Source of the DNA: Embiotoca jacksoni
Taxonomy: Eukaryota; Chordata; Actinopteri; Embiotocidae
Assembly: GCA_022577435.1 (NCBI GenBank)
Contig: JAKOON010000015.1
Span: forward strand, 12,908,830-12,972,829
Direction: 5' to 3'
Length of the DNA stretch: 64,000 nucleotides
Shown: piece by piece, positions 41,844 to 51,391 of the stretch
Layout: each line of letters starts with the position of its first letter
Numbering within the stretch: the stretch's first letter is position 1
Translations under genes and position numbers: made by a program
The notes under the pieces: model-generated
Told to the model about the DNA's origin: nothing
What the model saw: only the letters and a program-made list of their open reading frames with translations
Databases searched by the model: none

Positions 41844-42340
41844 CTATTAGCAGAATGTTTCCCTAAACCAGCCGGGTATAATAACTGGAGTGCACAAACA
41901 GGAATTGTTTTGTTCTGAAAATGGAAAATTAAAACAGAAGTACAACCAGCAATCCCAAGACCATCGCCATATCGTTACTTAAGTTCTGCACTGCTACACC
42001 GCCAGACTGCACAAACTTCACACCTTTGTAACTTCCAGAAAAGAATCCAACCATCGTCTCAAAGAAGATTGTGAGGTCTTTATACCCTTCCCACAGCCAC
42101 CACGAAACCAGCCGTGGTTACACAAGATTCAGTAAGAAGAAGCGAGCTACTTCAATTAACTGTAATGAGCTAAAATGAATCATGTTAGAAGAGCTCACTG
42201 GTGGTGATTCACTGACTGGCGCCATTAACACACACAAAGAGGGAAAGCTCATGATCAACCTGGCCCCCTGTTTATGTGCTCACATACTGTACAGTACTAC
42301 GCTATAAAGGCTTGACATAGAACAAACCGTCACCTTAGAG
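41844..42340. other. Unique non-coding DNA, no gene seen
   Basis: No gene, repeat or structured element recognised. Confidence 0.5.
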
Positions 42341-42344
42341 AACA

Positions 42345-42480
42345 TCATGTCACGGTATGCTAATCATGACTAATTCTAATTAATAATTAAGCCTGCATTT
42401 GAGCTGTATATGTTTTCTCTGTGTTTTCATGGATGTAAGGCATCTGTGTAATAATGAGTCTCAACAGAATCTGCCACCGC
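42345..42480. promoter_or_regulatory. Candidate enhancer: homeodomain/POU-type words
   Basis: TATGCTAATCAT (42356-42367) resembles a POU/octamer half site. It is followed within 25 bp by CTAATTC, CTAATTAATAATTAAG (42377-42391, two overlapping TAATTA-type cores). The flanks are repeat-free. Chance occurrence in AT-rich DNA is possible. Confidence 0.28.
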
Positions 42481-45400
42481 AGGCTCCAAAGCCACACAGT
42501 GCTTCAAAGAAAGACAGCAGGCAGATGTTTAAATACACTGTTGCCTGACTTCACTATAAAGACTTCATTTTCAGAGTGAGACAAAGATGAAAATAATACA
42601 TTAATTGCCTGTCTTGCATGAAACATCTATCCCTACATTTAGAGCAAGACACCCTGTGATCAAACATCAATATCTTCACAGCAGGAGTTTTGTGCTGCCA
42701 CTAAACTCCAGCCTGCGGCAGAAAAGACCCATGCAACATTTTGCATGAAAAAAATATTGTGCTGGAAAATTTTCCAATATGAAAATTTGCCTTTTGATTT
42801 CCCTCGTGGGTAAGCAAACATACACACATATAAGTGTACACATGCACAGACAAGTACTGAGGTGGGAGGCGGTGTTAAATCTCGGAGCCTACCTCCCCTT
42901 CCTCCCCACCCTCATTCTTGGGTTTCGTTATCAATCGTGCCCAGCTCTCCCAGGGCTCTGTAATTTCCAAATAAATAAATCATTACTGGCTCCAGCATGA
43001 GGATTAATCAGTGGCTGCTGCGGCTGCTTCTGCCTCTCAGTGGGAGTGTACCGTCACTCCCACCACATTCACATCAAGCCCCATCAGCAGCAACTAGCTG
43101 GGCTACGTTGATTGGCAGCGCTGACTGTGGGCAATAAGAAGTGGCAGTCTGGATACCTCCGCATAAAGCTTATTTCAGCTCTCTCTTTTTCTTTCTATCA
43201 GACACTTTCAATTTTTGATCACTCCGCCGCCCAGATTAATTCAGGCTTTATTAGGAACTAACTGTAGCAGGGAAGTATGTTTACAGTGTTTTCATATGTG
43301 GCGTTTATCTATAATGAAAATCTGGGATTTGTGAATGATCTAACTTGGAGGGACACATGTTGATAGCCATTTGTAAGAGCTCTGTGTAATTGAGTCCCCG
43401 AGCAGAGGGGGCTGGTGGCTTACGAAGAAGGATTGTGCAGTGACAGAGAGTAGAGATAGTAGAAGGGAAGACAGGTTAGAGAAGAATGGAGAAGAATAAG
43501 CGCTGTGTTGGATCGAAGTGGAGGGTAGAGCTCTCAGGCCGCTGGAACAGCTAATGGATTGTTTGTTTTCTCAAAATGAAATGGCCCTTTGATGTGCCAC
43601 AGACGTATTGCCTCTACACAGAGTGAATAATAATATTGAAATGAAGTACATGTAGCATATGTTGCACTTTTCAAAACTAGCTTTTCATAGTGATTTCCCA
43701 AAAATCATTTAAAATAAAGATCATTTAAATTTAAAATAATAGAAGCAAGCAGAAAATAAAATGAAACCATACTGTTAAAAAATAAAGGCAAAACTTGGAC
43801 TCATATGTAGCAAAACAAGACTGGTTCAAAAAAGATTTGTCAAAAGTAGAACGTTTTCATTTTCAAATGATTTTAAGTGTTTCAACAAAAGTACATGTTT
43901 AAGGTTTATTCTGTGTTTAAGAAAAAAAAATTCAGATATAGTCATTTCAGAGCACGGAAATCCCAATATAACATTGAAACAATTTCACATGAATACTGTA
44001 TGATTTGATTTATGAGAGAATCTGTTGCATTGTTTCGTTTCTGGCCTTTTCTGGCTGCGTTGTTCCCTGCCATAATCATTCCTTTTTTTTCTTTTTTCTA
44101 CTTATGCATTTACTGCTCATGTGTAATTAAAAAATGCATTGTTTTACCACAATTTCTATTATTTTTTGTTGAATCATTTGTTGCCAAATTGAAATCGGCC
44201 CATTTAACTATGTGTAATGGATTTACCTGGGTCTTACCCATTTGAGAGACAAAACGCTTGCCATGAGCACTGTGAATGCCATGCACGCTACACAGTGTGC
44301 AGCAACTCAAATATGTTAAAAAATAAATAAATAAATTAAAAAAAAAGCAGCAATCCAGGCATCATCTGTTTTATACTGATGCATTTATTTCGTTGATTTG
44401 AGTGCAAAAAAAAATAGATTTAATCGAGAAAGTCACAGTATCCCAATTAGGTTTTCGGTCACCTTGAAATAAGTGATGTCCCAGCCTACATTTATGTTTG
44501 TCTGTGTGCTGGGATTGCTACCTTACACACACTACTATCACAAATGCATTCGTGTCTTTGAAGGGAAGGGTGAGCCAAGACGTTTTTTATCCAGGGTCAC
44601 AGGGCAGGAGTGATGCAGTATCTATATATAGGTAAGGATTTCATCATCTATCATTCTTGATTTTGAGAACAAGGAACTGCAATGTTGACCTTATCAATAC
44701 TATCTCATCCCTTGAGTAATTCTTGAAGAACAAGGCTAAAATAATACTTTTAGTCAGTCACTCCAATCTTTTCTTTGTTATCTTAAAAGCACCAAAAGAT
44801 GAGTCATGAGACACAAAATGCCATTATAGGAAACCAAATGAGGTTAAACTTCACTTCTGTACTATCAAGTTCTCTCGTAAACCTGTATGATTTATGACAC
44901 TATTTCAGTGGCATGTTGAGAAATTCCTCACAACTCTATCTGACAGTGTACAATCTATCATAGCTGTGCCAATGTTTCCGTCTTAACATCTTGCTCAAAT
45001 TATATTTTAGTTGTATTATTGTTTGTTTTGCAGCATTACCTTCAAATCACATTTTTAAACCTGATAAAAGCAACCTCTTTTAAAGCTAAAATGTGTTATG
45101 TGATAGATGCGACAATTCTGTACACACAATGTGGTATACACAGTTTTTTTTCTGAAGTCTTTACAGGCTTTTCATGAAACAAAATCCTATTAGCACATGT
45201 ACTGGCAATTACCATCAGCAGATAACTTCTCTCTTTTATCGGTTAGACTGAATGTGCAGCTCTGTAGTAAACACGTGTGGTTAATTTCAAATCACTAAAA
45301 TCAGCAAAGTACAGACTTCAAAACAACCACCTCTGTCATTACCATGCAAATCCATGAGGATCACAGAGGCACAGCACAATGGGTGGACACACCATCCCAC

Positions 45401-45503
45401 AACAGAATCCACCACTGTCTTATTTTCCAGTTTTGACTCTGGGAACTAGTTCAGAAAAGCAGTGTTGTTTTCATACGTTCTCCCTAGTTTGGCATATTCT
45501 AAG
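42481..45503. other. Unique non-coding DNA, no gene seen
   Basis: The interval 42880-43420 is lower in AT and free of repeats, with GAGGATTAATCAGTGG and CAGATTAATTCAGG words, and might be conserved. The rest is AT-rich with A/T runs (43921-43929, 44339-44346). No gene was recognised. Confidence 0.45.
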
Positions 45504-45995
45504 TCAGGTACTTTGATTTCTTCTCTTGTCAAAAGAGAGCATGTCTTCTTCTTTGGCCTTGTAGCTATTACAACAGAACAGGAGAAACTTATTCTTGAGG
45601 TTTAAAAATATCCAAGCATCTATGACCCACAGTCCTGGCATTCTAAAGATAATATTTAAAAAGACATTTCTTGGTAAACAGTGGCAGAAAGATCTCTGGT
45701 AAGAAACCGCATGGAGTAAAAGACAACTCCTGAATCCAGGGCAGCAATTCAAATTCACTTTACATGCTAAATATAACTCTTTTTTAGGGTATTTGGTCCT
45801 GCTGCATTGTGTACTATGGATGCCCAATGATGCAAGCGGTGCTGAGGTGGTGGGGGGATTTGGACTTAAGAATTCAGTGTGCAAAAGCCACTTTCTTCTT
45901 TTACTTGTGCTCTTTTTGTGTGCTTGTTTTAAATAACGTGTAGTGAGGGTAAACTGGGAACGTCTGGCAGCGGAACCTGTCCGGGAGGTCTTCAA
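45504..45995 (-). other. Unexplained 163-codon open frame, probably chance
   Basis: This is the longest open frame outside the Rex3 copy and the simple repeats. It starts inside the left edge of Rex3 (antisense to it) and continues into unique DNA. The predicted protein is Cys/Ser/Arg-rich with no signal peptide, membrane span or domain that I recognise, and no splice-like continuation was found. The overlap with the retrotransposon edge argues for chance. I do not call it a gene. Confidence 0.15.
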
Positions 45996-46112
45996 CTCTC
46001 ACCTCCAAAAGAACTTCTCACACATCCCGAGGGAGGTTGGGGACATGGAATCCGAGTGGACCATGTTCAAAGCCTCTATTGTGGACGTGGACGTGGACGT
46101 GGCCGCTAAGAG

Positions 46113-46420
46113 TTGTGGTCGGAAGGTCATCGTTGCTTGTCGCGGCGGTTGACTGCTGACTCGGACGGGGGACATCGCCGGCGGTGGAAAGAGCACTTTG
46201 AGGAACTCCTAAACCTGGCCACCGTGCCCTCTGGAGAGGAGGCAGTGTCTGAAGACTTCGGGGGGGGGGGGGGGGTTGCACCCATATCCCTGGCAGAGGC
46301 CTCTGAGGTAGGAAGAAAGCTCCTCGGTGGCAAGGCGCCAGGGCTGGATGAGATCCGCTCTGAGATCCTGAAGGAGCTGGACATTGCTGGGCTGTCTTGG
46401 CTGACGCCTCTTCAATGTCG
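46113..46420 (+). pseudogene. Rex3 reverse transcriptase, N-terminal piece
   Basis: This frame carries the start of the RT domain (WKEHFEELLNLA, then KLLGGKAPGLDEIRSEIL). It then leaves the RT frame near 46407, where one base appears to be missing. From there the correct reading continues in the frame of the next piece. The upstream part of the frame is joined across an internal deletion, and a run of 16 G at 46260-46275 replaces part of a variable acidic segment. Confidence 0.75.
46260..46275 (+). repeat. Run of 16 G inside Rex3
   Basis: A homopolymer G tract within the RT frame gives Gly repeats. Such runs are unstable and often misread, so its exact length, and hence the local frame, is uncertain. 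Confidence 0.9.
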
Positions 46421-46424
46421 CATG

Positions 46425-46830
46425 GGGGTCGGGAACAGTACCACTCGACTGGCAGACCGGTGTGGTGGTTCCCATTTTCCAAAAAGGGGACCGGAGAGTG
46501 TACTCCAACTATCGGGGTATCACACTACTCAGCCTCCCAGGCAAAGCTTATATCAGGGTGTTGGAAAGGAGGCTCCGACCATTTGTCGAACCTCAGATTC
46601 AAGAGGAGCAGTGCAGATTCCATCCCGATTGTGGAACAGTTGACCAGCTCTTTACCCTCGCAAGACTACTGGAGGGGTCCTGGAAGTTTGCCCATCCAGT
46701 CTACTTGTGTTTTGTAGACTTGGAGAAGGCTTTTGACTGGGTCCCTCAGGGGTTTTTATGGGGGGTGCTGCGGGAGTACGGGTTGCTGGACCCGTTGCAA
46801 CAGGCCATCCGGTCTCTGTACAACTACAGA
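46425..46830 (+). pseudogene. Rex3 reverse transcriptase, palm piece with first catalytic Asp
   Basis: This reads through the conserved RT blocks from WQTGVVVPIF to the first catalytic motif FVDLEKAFD (46711-46737), then WGVLREYGLLDP and AIRSLYNYR, and stops at TGA 46831-46833 where the family has a sense codon. Downstream sequence is in the same frame, so only this stop separates it from the next piece. Confidence 0.8.
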
Positions 46831-46833
46831 TGA

Positions 46834-47445
46834 AGCTGTGTTCGTATTCTCTGCAATAAGTCAGACACGTTCCCAGTGGATGTTGGCCTCCGCCAGGGCC
46901 GTCCTCTGTCACCGATCCTGTTTGTGACCTTCATGGACAGGATATCTAGGTGCACCCGGGGGGATGAGAACGTGAGGTTTGGGGGTCTGCGGTTCACATC
47001 TCTGCTGTTTGCAGATGATGAGGTCCTGTTGGCCTCTTCAGACCTCCAGCATTCACTGGGGCAGTTTGCAGCCGAGTGTGAAGCGGTGGGGATGAGAGTC
47101 AGCACCTCCAAATCTGAAATGAGTTTCCTCCGTAGGGTGGCCGGCCTCAGCCTTAGAGGTTGGGTAAGGAGCTCGGACATCAGGAGGGAACTTGGAGTTA
47201 AGGTGCTACTCCTTCGCACCAAAAGGAGTCAGCTAAGGTGGTTCGGGCATCTAATCAGGGTGCTTCCTGGGCGCCTCCCTCTGGAGGTTTTCCAGGCACA
47301 CCCAACTGGCAGGAGACCCCGGGGAAGACCCAGGACACGCTGGAGGGATTATATATCCCAGCTGGCCTGGAAACGCCTTGGGATCCCTGGAAAATGTTGC
47401 GGGGGAGAAGAAGGTCTGGGTCAGCTTGGCCTGCTGCCACCGTGA
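46834..47445 (+). pseudogene. Rex3 reverse transcriptase, FADD and C-terminal piece
   Basis: Starts right after the premature stop (an internal Met at 46876 opens a 189-codon frame). It carries the LRQGRPLSP block, the FADD catalytic pair at 47008-47019, and MRVSTSKSE. Around 47116-47121 it jumps in frame to MSFLRRVAGLSL, skipping about 100 residues of the thumb/connection region usual for the family. It ends in the GRRPRGRPRTRWRDYI C-terminal block. Lacking the skipped part, the enzyme would not be expected to fold normally. Confidence 0.8.
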
Positions 47446-47466
47446 CCCGACCCCGAATAAGCGGAA

Positions 47467-47509
47467 GATGATGGATGGATGGATGGATGGATGGATGGAT
47501 GGATGGATG
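47467..47509 (+). repeat. (GATG)n tail of Rex3
   Basis: About ten GATG/ATGG units follow AAGCGGAA at the end of Rex3. This is the normal 3' terminus of that family and not an independent microsatellite. The next base block, CATTTTAAG, is host sequence. Confidence 0.93.
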
Positions 47510-48125
47510 CATTTTAAGTGCGAACTCACTCATCAGACTATGATTACCATCTTTTTTAAAGGTAAAGGTGTGATAAAAGCCTAATGTTGAGTATGTTCTT
47601 TTAAAGATTATTCATGAACTATTTAATTAATTGAACATTCTTGGTGCAGTGTAAACACACGATTTTGATTACTTGTGCTTGCTTGGTTAAATGCGGTTGG
47701 TCTATCAAAGCTTATATTATCAAAGCTGAAAAAGGCAGACAGATTTCAAATGTACTCTGAGCCTCTTGAGCCATAAGCTGTGCTTTGCCTGTCTGTTTGC
47801 CAAACGTGATCCAGCAACACTTAAGGATTAGAATTCTACAAGTGTAGAAAAGCTTGAAGTTGGAGTGAAGTCTTGTTGACGAGGAAAGACATTGACAAGG
47901 ACATGACATACACTTCAGGATATATTTGTACACTGAATAACCGACATGTCATTTTTCTCTGTACATGTACAGTACTTTGTGTATCTGTTTATGTAATAAA
48001 ACAGAAACACTGACTGACCCTCTGGTTTAAAAGAAGGTCAGTCATGTGATGTGTTTACACCGGCACACACATACAACACTAACATGTTCATCTCCTACAT
48101 GTCTATTTCTTCAGCCGTCCTTGTA
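47510..48125. other. Unique non-coding DNA, no gene seen
   Basis: Nothing recognised between the Rex3 tail and the Tc1-like element. Confidence 0.5.
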
Positions 48126-49144
48126 CAACCCCGTTTCCAAAAAAGTTGTGTAAAATTTAAATTAAAACAGAATACGATGATTTGCAAATCATGTAAATGC
48201 ATATTTAATTGAAAATAGACTGAAGACAACATAGCAAATGTTGAAGCAAAGAAATCTTATTGCTTTATGTCAAATATATGCTTATTTTGAGTTTGATGCC
48301 AGCAACACGTTTCAAAAAAATTTGGGACAGAGGCATGTTTACCACTTTGTTGCATCACCTCTTCTTTTAACGACACGTGAACACTTGGGAACTGAGGAGA
48401 CCAGTTACTGGAGTTTTGAAAATGAAATGTTGTCCCATTCTTGCCTGATACAGGATTTCAGCTTCTTTGTCATATTTTTCATTTCATGATGCTCCAAATG
48501 TTTTCAATGGTTGACAGGTCTGGACTGCAGGAGGTCAGTTTATCACCCGGACTCTTCTACTAAAGAGCCATGCTGTTGTAATACATACAAAATGCAGTTT
48601 GCCATTGTTCTGCTGAAAAAAGCAAGGCCTTCCCTTAAAAACATATGCTGGATGGCTGCATATGGTACTCTAAAACCTCTATATATCATTTAGCAATAAT
48701 GGATCCCAGATGTCAAGCTACCAATGCTACGTTCACTAACGCAACCTCATATCATCACGGATGCTGGCTTTTGAACTGTGCACTGATAGAAAACTGGGTG
48801 GTCCCTCTCCTCTTTAGCCTGGAGGATGCAGCGTCAATGATTTCCAAGAGAATCTCAAATTTTGATTTGTCAGACCACAGGACAGTTTTCCACTTCACCT
48901 GAGTCCATCTTAAATGGTCTCGGGCCCAGAGAAGGCGCTGGTGTTTCTGGATCATATTTATATATAGTTTCCTCTTTTCATGGTAGAGTTTTATATAATA
49001 TATACATTTCTCAGTTTCCACATTTAACATGTTGTCTTTGGTCTATTTTCATTTAAATATGGGTTAGCATGATTTGCAGATCACCGCATTCTGTTTTCGT
49101 TCACATTTTACACAGTGTCCCAACTTTCTTTGGAAACGGGGTTG
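48126..49144 (-). mobile_element. Tc1-like transposon, deletion derivative with intact ends
   Basis: The left end CAACCCCGTTTCCAAAAAAG is matched by the right end TTTCTTTGGAAACGGGGTTG, and the similarity continues inward for about 100 bp (ACAGAATACGATGATTTGCA against TGATTTGCAGATC-CGCATTCTGT). These are long inverted repeats. A TA flanks the left end (48124-48125) and AA the right, a decayed TA duplication. The minus strand encodes a Tc1-type transposase remnant: LYHEKRKLYINMIQ, LLWARDHLRWTQVKWKTVLW, then SDKSKFE with the first catalytic Asp. A frameshift follows, and further on are SPDLSTIENIW-like and GDATKW-like C-terminal pieces. The N-terminal helix-turn-helix DNA-binding region is missing, consistent with the length of about 1.02 kb, so it is non-autonomous. 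Confidence 0.85.
48755..49030 (-). pseudogene. Tc1-like transposase fragment
   Basis: A 91-codon frame on the minus strand. Residues of about 19-60 follow the Tc1 catalytic-domain start, ending in LWSDKSKFEIL (Lys where the family usually has Glu after the catalytic Asp). The last 30 residues are off-frame with respect to the family (the GNHGRR-type segment is lost). The opening Met is in the terminal repeat and not the native start. No functional enzyme is expected. Confidence 0.8.
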
Positions 49145-49990
49145 AATCCACTGGCGGGCCTATTCATTGCTAGTCTTTAAAAGTAACCATTACAATCACT
49201 GTATATTGGAAGCTAACAGGGTTCCATTTTCTTTTGGTGTTCTGCTGAGAAGTCTCTCTTACCCTGGCTCTATGTTTCTCTATCTGCAAACCTCTGCCTC
49301 TGCCTCTCTTTTCTTTGTCTTTGTGCCCATGCAAATGTCAGAATGTCAAATGATAGGGGAGGAGAAGAGTCAAAAACAATATCCTCCATTTTAAGGCGAG
49401 AACAACAGTGGGTGAAGATCTAATTACTCTTATGAGCTTATGCCAGCACACTGTGTGAATTCTAAACACAGTTTCCGAATCACCGTTGACATTCTGCTCT
49501 GAGACAGAGGCCAAAAAATGGGGAAAAGATAAGGGGCACAGAAGGAAGTAGTGAATGAAGAGCAACTCAGTCAGGGAAAAAGAGCAAGGGCAGAGAGGAG
49601 AAGGGCAGGAAAAGGAGTAAGTCGGAGGAGTAGGGACAGAGGGGAGGGAACTGACTGCAGCAAGTACAAAAGGGGTAGTAATAGATGGAGAAACAAAATG
49701 GAAAGGGTGCTGCGATTTCAATTATCATCGGTTAACACATCACACCAAGAGTGTACCAAAGTCATTCTGTTTGACTTGAACAGCAGAGCAACTTCAGCTC
49801 TCTTTGACCCTTTCTTAGAGCACGCATAGCAATCACTCAGAGACGTCACTGAAGTGGAGGACGGTGGCAGTGGGGGTTTTCACTACTCTTACGCTGTCTC
49901 TGTTGTCTTCAATGTCCTTTCAAGCTGCAGAATGCCTGCAGTTGAGTGTGTACATAAGCATGTCACCGCCGAAACTCAACTCCACCGATG

Positions 49991-49991
<1 letters not shown>
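49145..49991. other. Unique non-coding DNA, no gene seen
   Basis: A purine-rich patch at about 49505-49700 (GGAAAAGAGCAAGGGCAGAGAG-type) opens long frames on both strands (127 codons minus, 92 plus) that are low in complexity and not supported as genes. Confidence 0.5.

Positions 49992-50062
<71 letters not shown>
49992..50062. repeat. (CA)n microsatellite, about 35 units
   Basis: A perfect run of about 71 bp. The three overlapping plus-strand frames across it are artefacts. Confidence 0.97.
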
Positions 50063-50065
<3 letters not shown>

Positions 50066-51060
50066 TTTATTTATTTTGTTGGAGAGAATGCAGAATGTGC
50101 CTCAGTGGAACTCTGGCAACATTTTCAATTTAATCAATACTCCCATAAGGCCAGGCACAAGCCCTGGACTACTGAGCATCTCACGCTAACAAGAGGGCTC
50201 GGTGTGTCTGATAAACATGGACTCACTTAGATAAATACTGCTGGTTTGGTATGTATTATTGTGGGTAATAAGGTACAAAATATAGATTTTCACATCAGGG
50301 TTGTAAAGCAAAAATCCACATCTAGTTTTAGTAGTATTATTCTTTGTCACGCTGGGTGAGAGACCTCAACTGCATGAAATATTAGCATCTGTGAAACATT
50401 ACAGTACTGTATGTTCTGCAAAATCAACTCATCTCCATACCTTCGCATGACTCTCAACATCAAATCTGGTCCACAAAAGTCTGTGCTGCTGTGACATCAA
50501 ATTGAATGAGCTCTTTCAACAAGGACATCTTTTGTAAAGTGTCAATAAGAAAGCCAGGGTTTATTCACAGAGCAGCCATTTAATATGCTTGGTAGGAATG
50601 TCATAATCAAATCACTAATATGATTCACTCCTTATAGCAGTCATTGCCTGTGTGTATTTGGTTTTGTGTGTGCATACAAGTAAAATGTTTAGGCACTAAA
50701 AGTAAAGATTCTTGTAAAAAATAATGTCTTGAATTTAAGTAAACAGAACAGAAACAAAGACTCAAAACTAAATGGCATTAATATTTGTTGTAATCACCCT
50801 TTTCCTCCAAAACCGCACCAATTGTTCTATTAACATAGCACACAGTGTTACAATGACGATTGGTTAAAGGCTGCTCTAACAGTTAAAACAACAATAGTTA
50901 AAACAACAACAAGGTGTGTGCCTAGTAGGATGCAACAACTGGAAACAATTTCCTATGAAGCATTGCCAGGCCCATATTTTCAGTGAATTTGGATTTGGTA
51001 ATACAGGCTAGGCCATACATAGGCTGTATTTAAAAATGGACATGGACTGTGGGCCTGAAA
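50063..51060. other. Mostly unique DNA, no gene seen
   Basis: A weak resemblance to a fish interspersed repeat around 50755-50850 (AATCACCC..TTCCTCCAAAACCGCACCAATT) is too short to call. Nothing else was recognised. Confidence 0.45.
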
Positions 51061-51079
51061 AATAAAGCCAGTGTTGAAG

Positions 51080-51391
51080 TGCCTTGATAGGGGCCTGTTT
51101 CAAAACAACGCAAAAAGCCCCACTCCTAAAGAGAGGTGTGTTTGGAGAAGTGCCTGGTTTTATTGGCCAATAAAGCTGATTGATACTAGACAATGCTTCA
51201 AACATAGATGTTGCTGCAAAGAAGGCACTTTAAGGCACCTCCCATTGGAAAGTCCCGAGAGCAGATCCCAACAATTCAAAAATTCCGAAAGCTATAAAGG
51301 AAAAACGTCCCTTTTAACAGGAAGAAACCTCTAACAGAACATGGCTCGGAGGTGAGCTGCCATCTGCCTCGACCAATTGAAGTAAGGAGAA
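51080..51391 (+). repeat. Interspersed repeat with shared block, copy 2
   Basis: ACAATTCAAAAATTC, CCTTTTAACAGGAAGAAACC, GGCTCGGAGGTGAGCTGCCA and CATCTGCCTCGACCAATTG (51271-51391) repeat the words found at 34062-34200. Upstream, AAGAAGGCACTTTAAGGCAC and GAAAGTCCCGAGAGCAG also look like repeat DNA, so the element probably begins about 51080. The class is unknown, and no coding capacity or terminal inverted repeats are visible. Confidence 0.6.

Larger units (their letters stand above)
45945..47509 (+). mobile_element. Rex3 retrotransposon (RTE clade), truncated, two internal deletions
   Basis: This is a non-LTR retrotransposon copy of about 1.57 kb. The reverse transcriptase is recognisable throughout: the WKEHFEELLN start (about 46180), SEDF, PISLAEA, GGKAPGLDEIRSEIL, the VVVPIFQKGDRR-SNYRGITLLS block, CFVDLEKAFD (first catalytic Asp, codon 46717-46719), LRQGRPLSPILF and LLFADDEVLL (catalytic FADD, 47008-47019). 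The C-terminal SQLRWFGHLIR and GRRPRGRPRTRWRDYISQLAW end near 47445. The words TGGCAGACCGGTGTGGTGGT and CCAGGGCCGTCCTCTGTCACCG correspond to strongly conserved Rex3 sites. A GATG-repeat tail follows a very short 3' UTR, as known for Rex3. The endonuclease is absent (5' truncation). Lesions: a deletion joining the pre-RT region to the RT near 46150, a 1-base frameshift near 46407, a stop at 46831, and an in-frame loss of about 100 residues at about 47118. It cannot move by itself. Confidence 0.88.

Noticed and set aside
46018..46482. 154-codon minus frame
   Set aside because: A shadow of the Rex3 coding strand, with its Pro run coming from the opposite G16 tract.
47467..47509. GATG array as a CRISPR-like or independent satellite
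   Set aside because: Pure 4-bp units without spacers, at the 3' end of Rex3 where the family has such a tail.
49338..49829. 127-codon minus and 92-codon plus frames
   Set aside because: Overlapping frames over a purine-rich patch (Ser/Pro/Phe-rich one way, Arg/Glu/Gly-rich the other) are typical of biased composition and not of genes.
50755..50850. Resemblance to a fish repeat (AATCACCCTTTTCCTCCAAAAC...)
   Set aside because: Only a few dozen bases match what I recall. No ends or flanking parts of the family were found.
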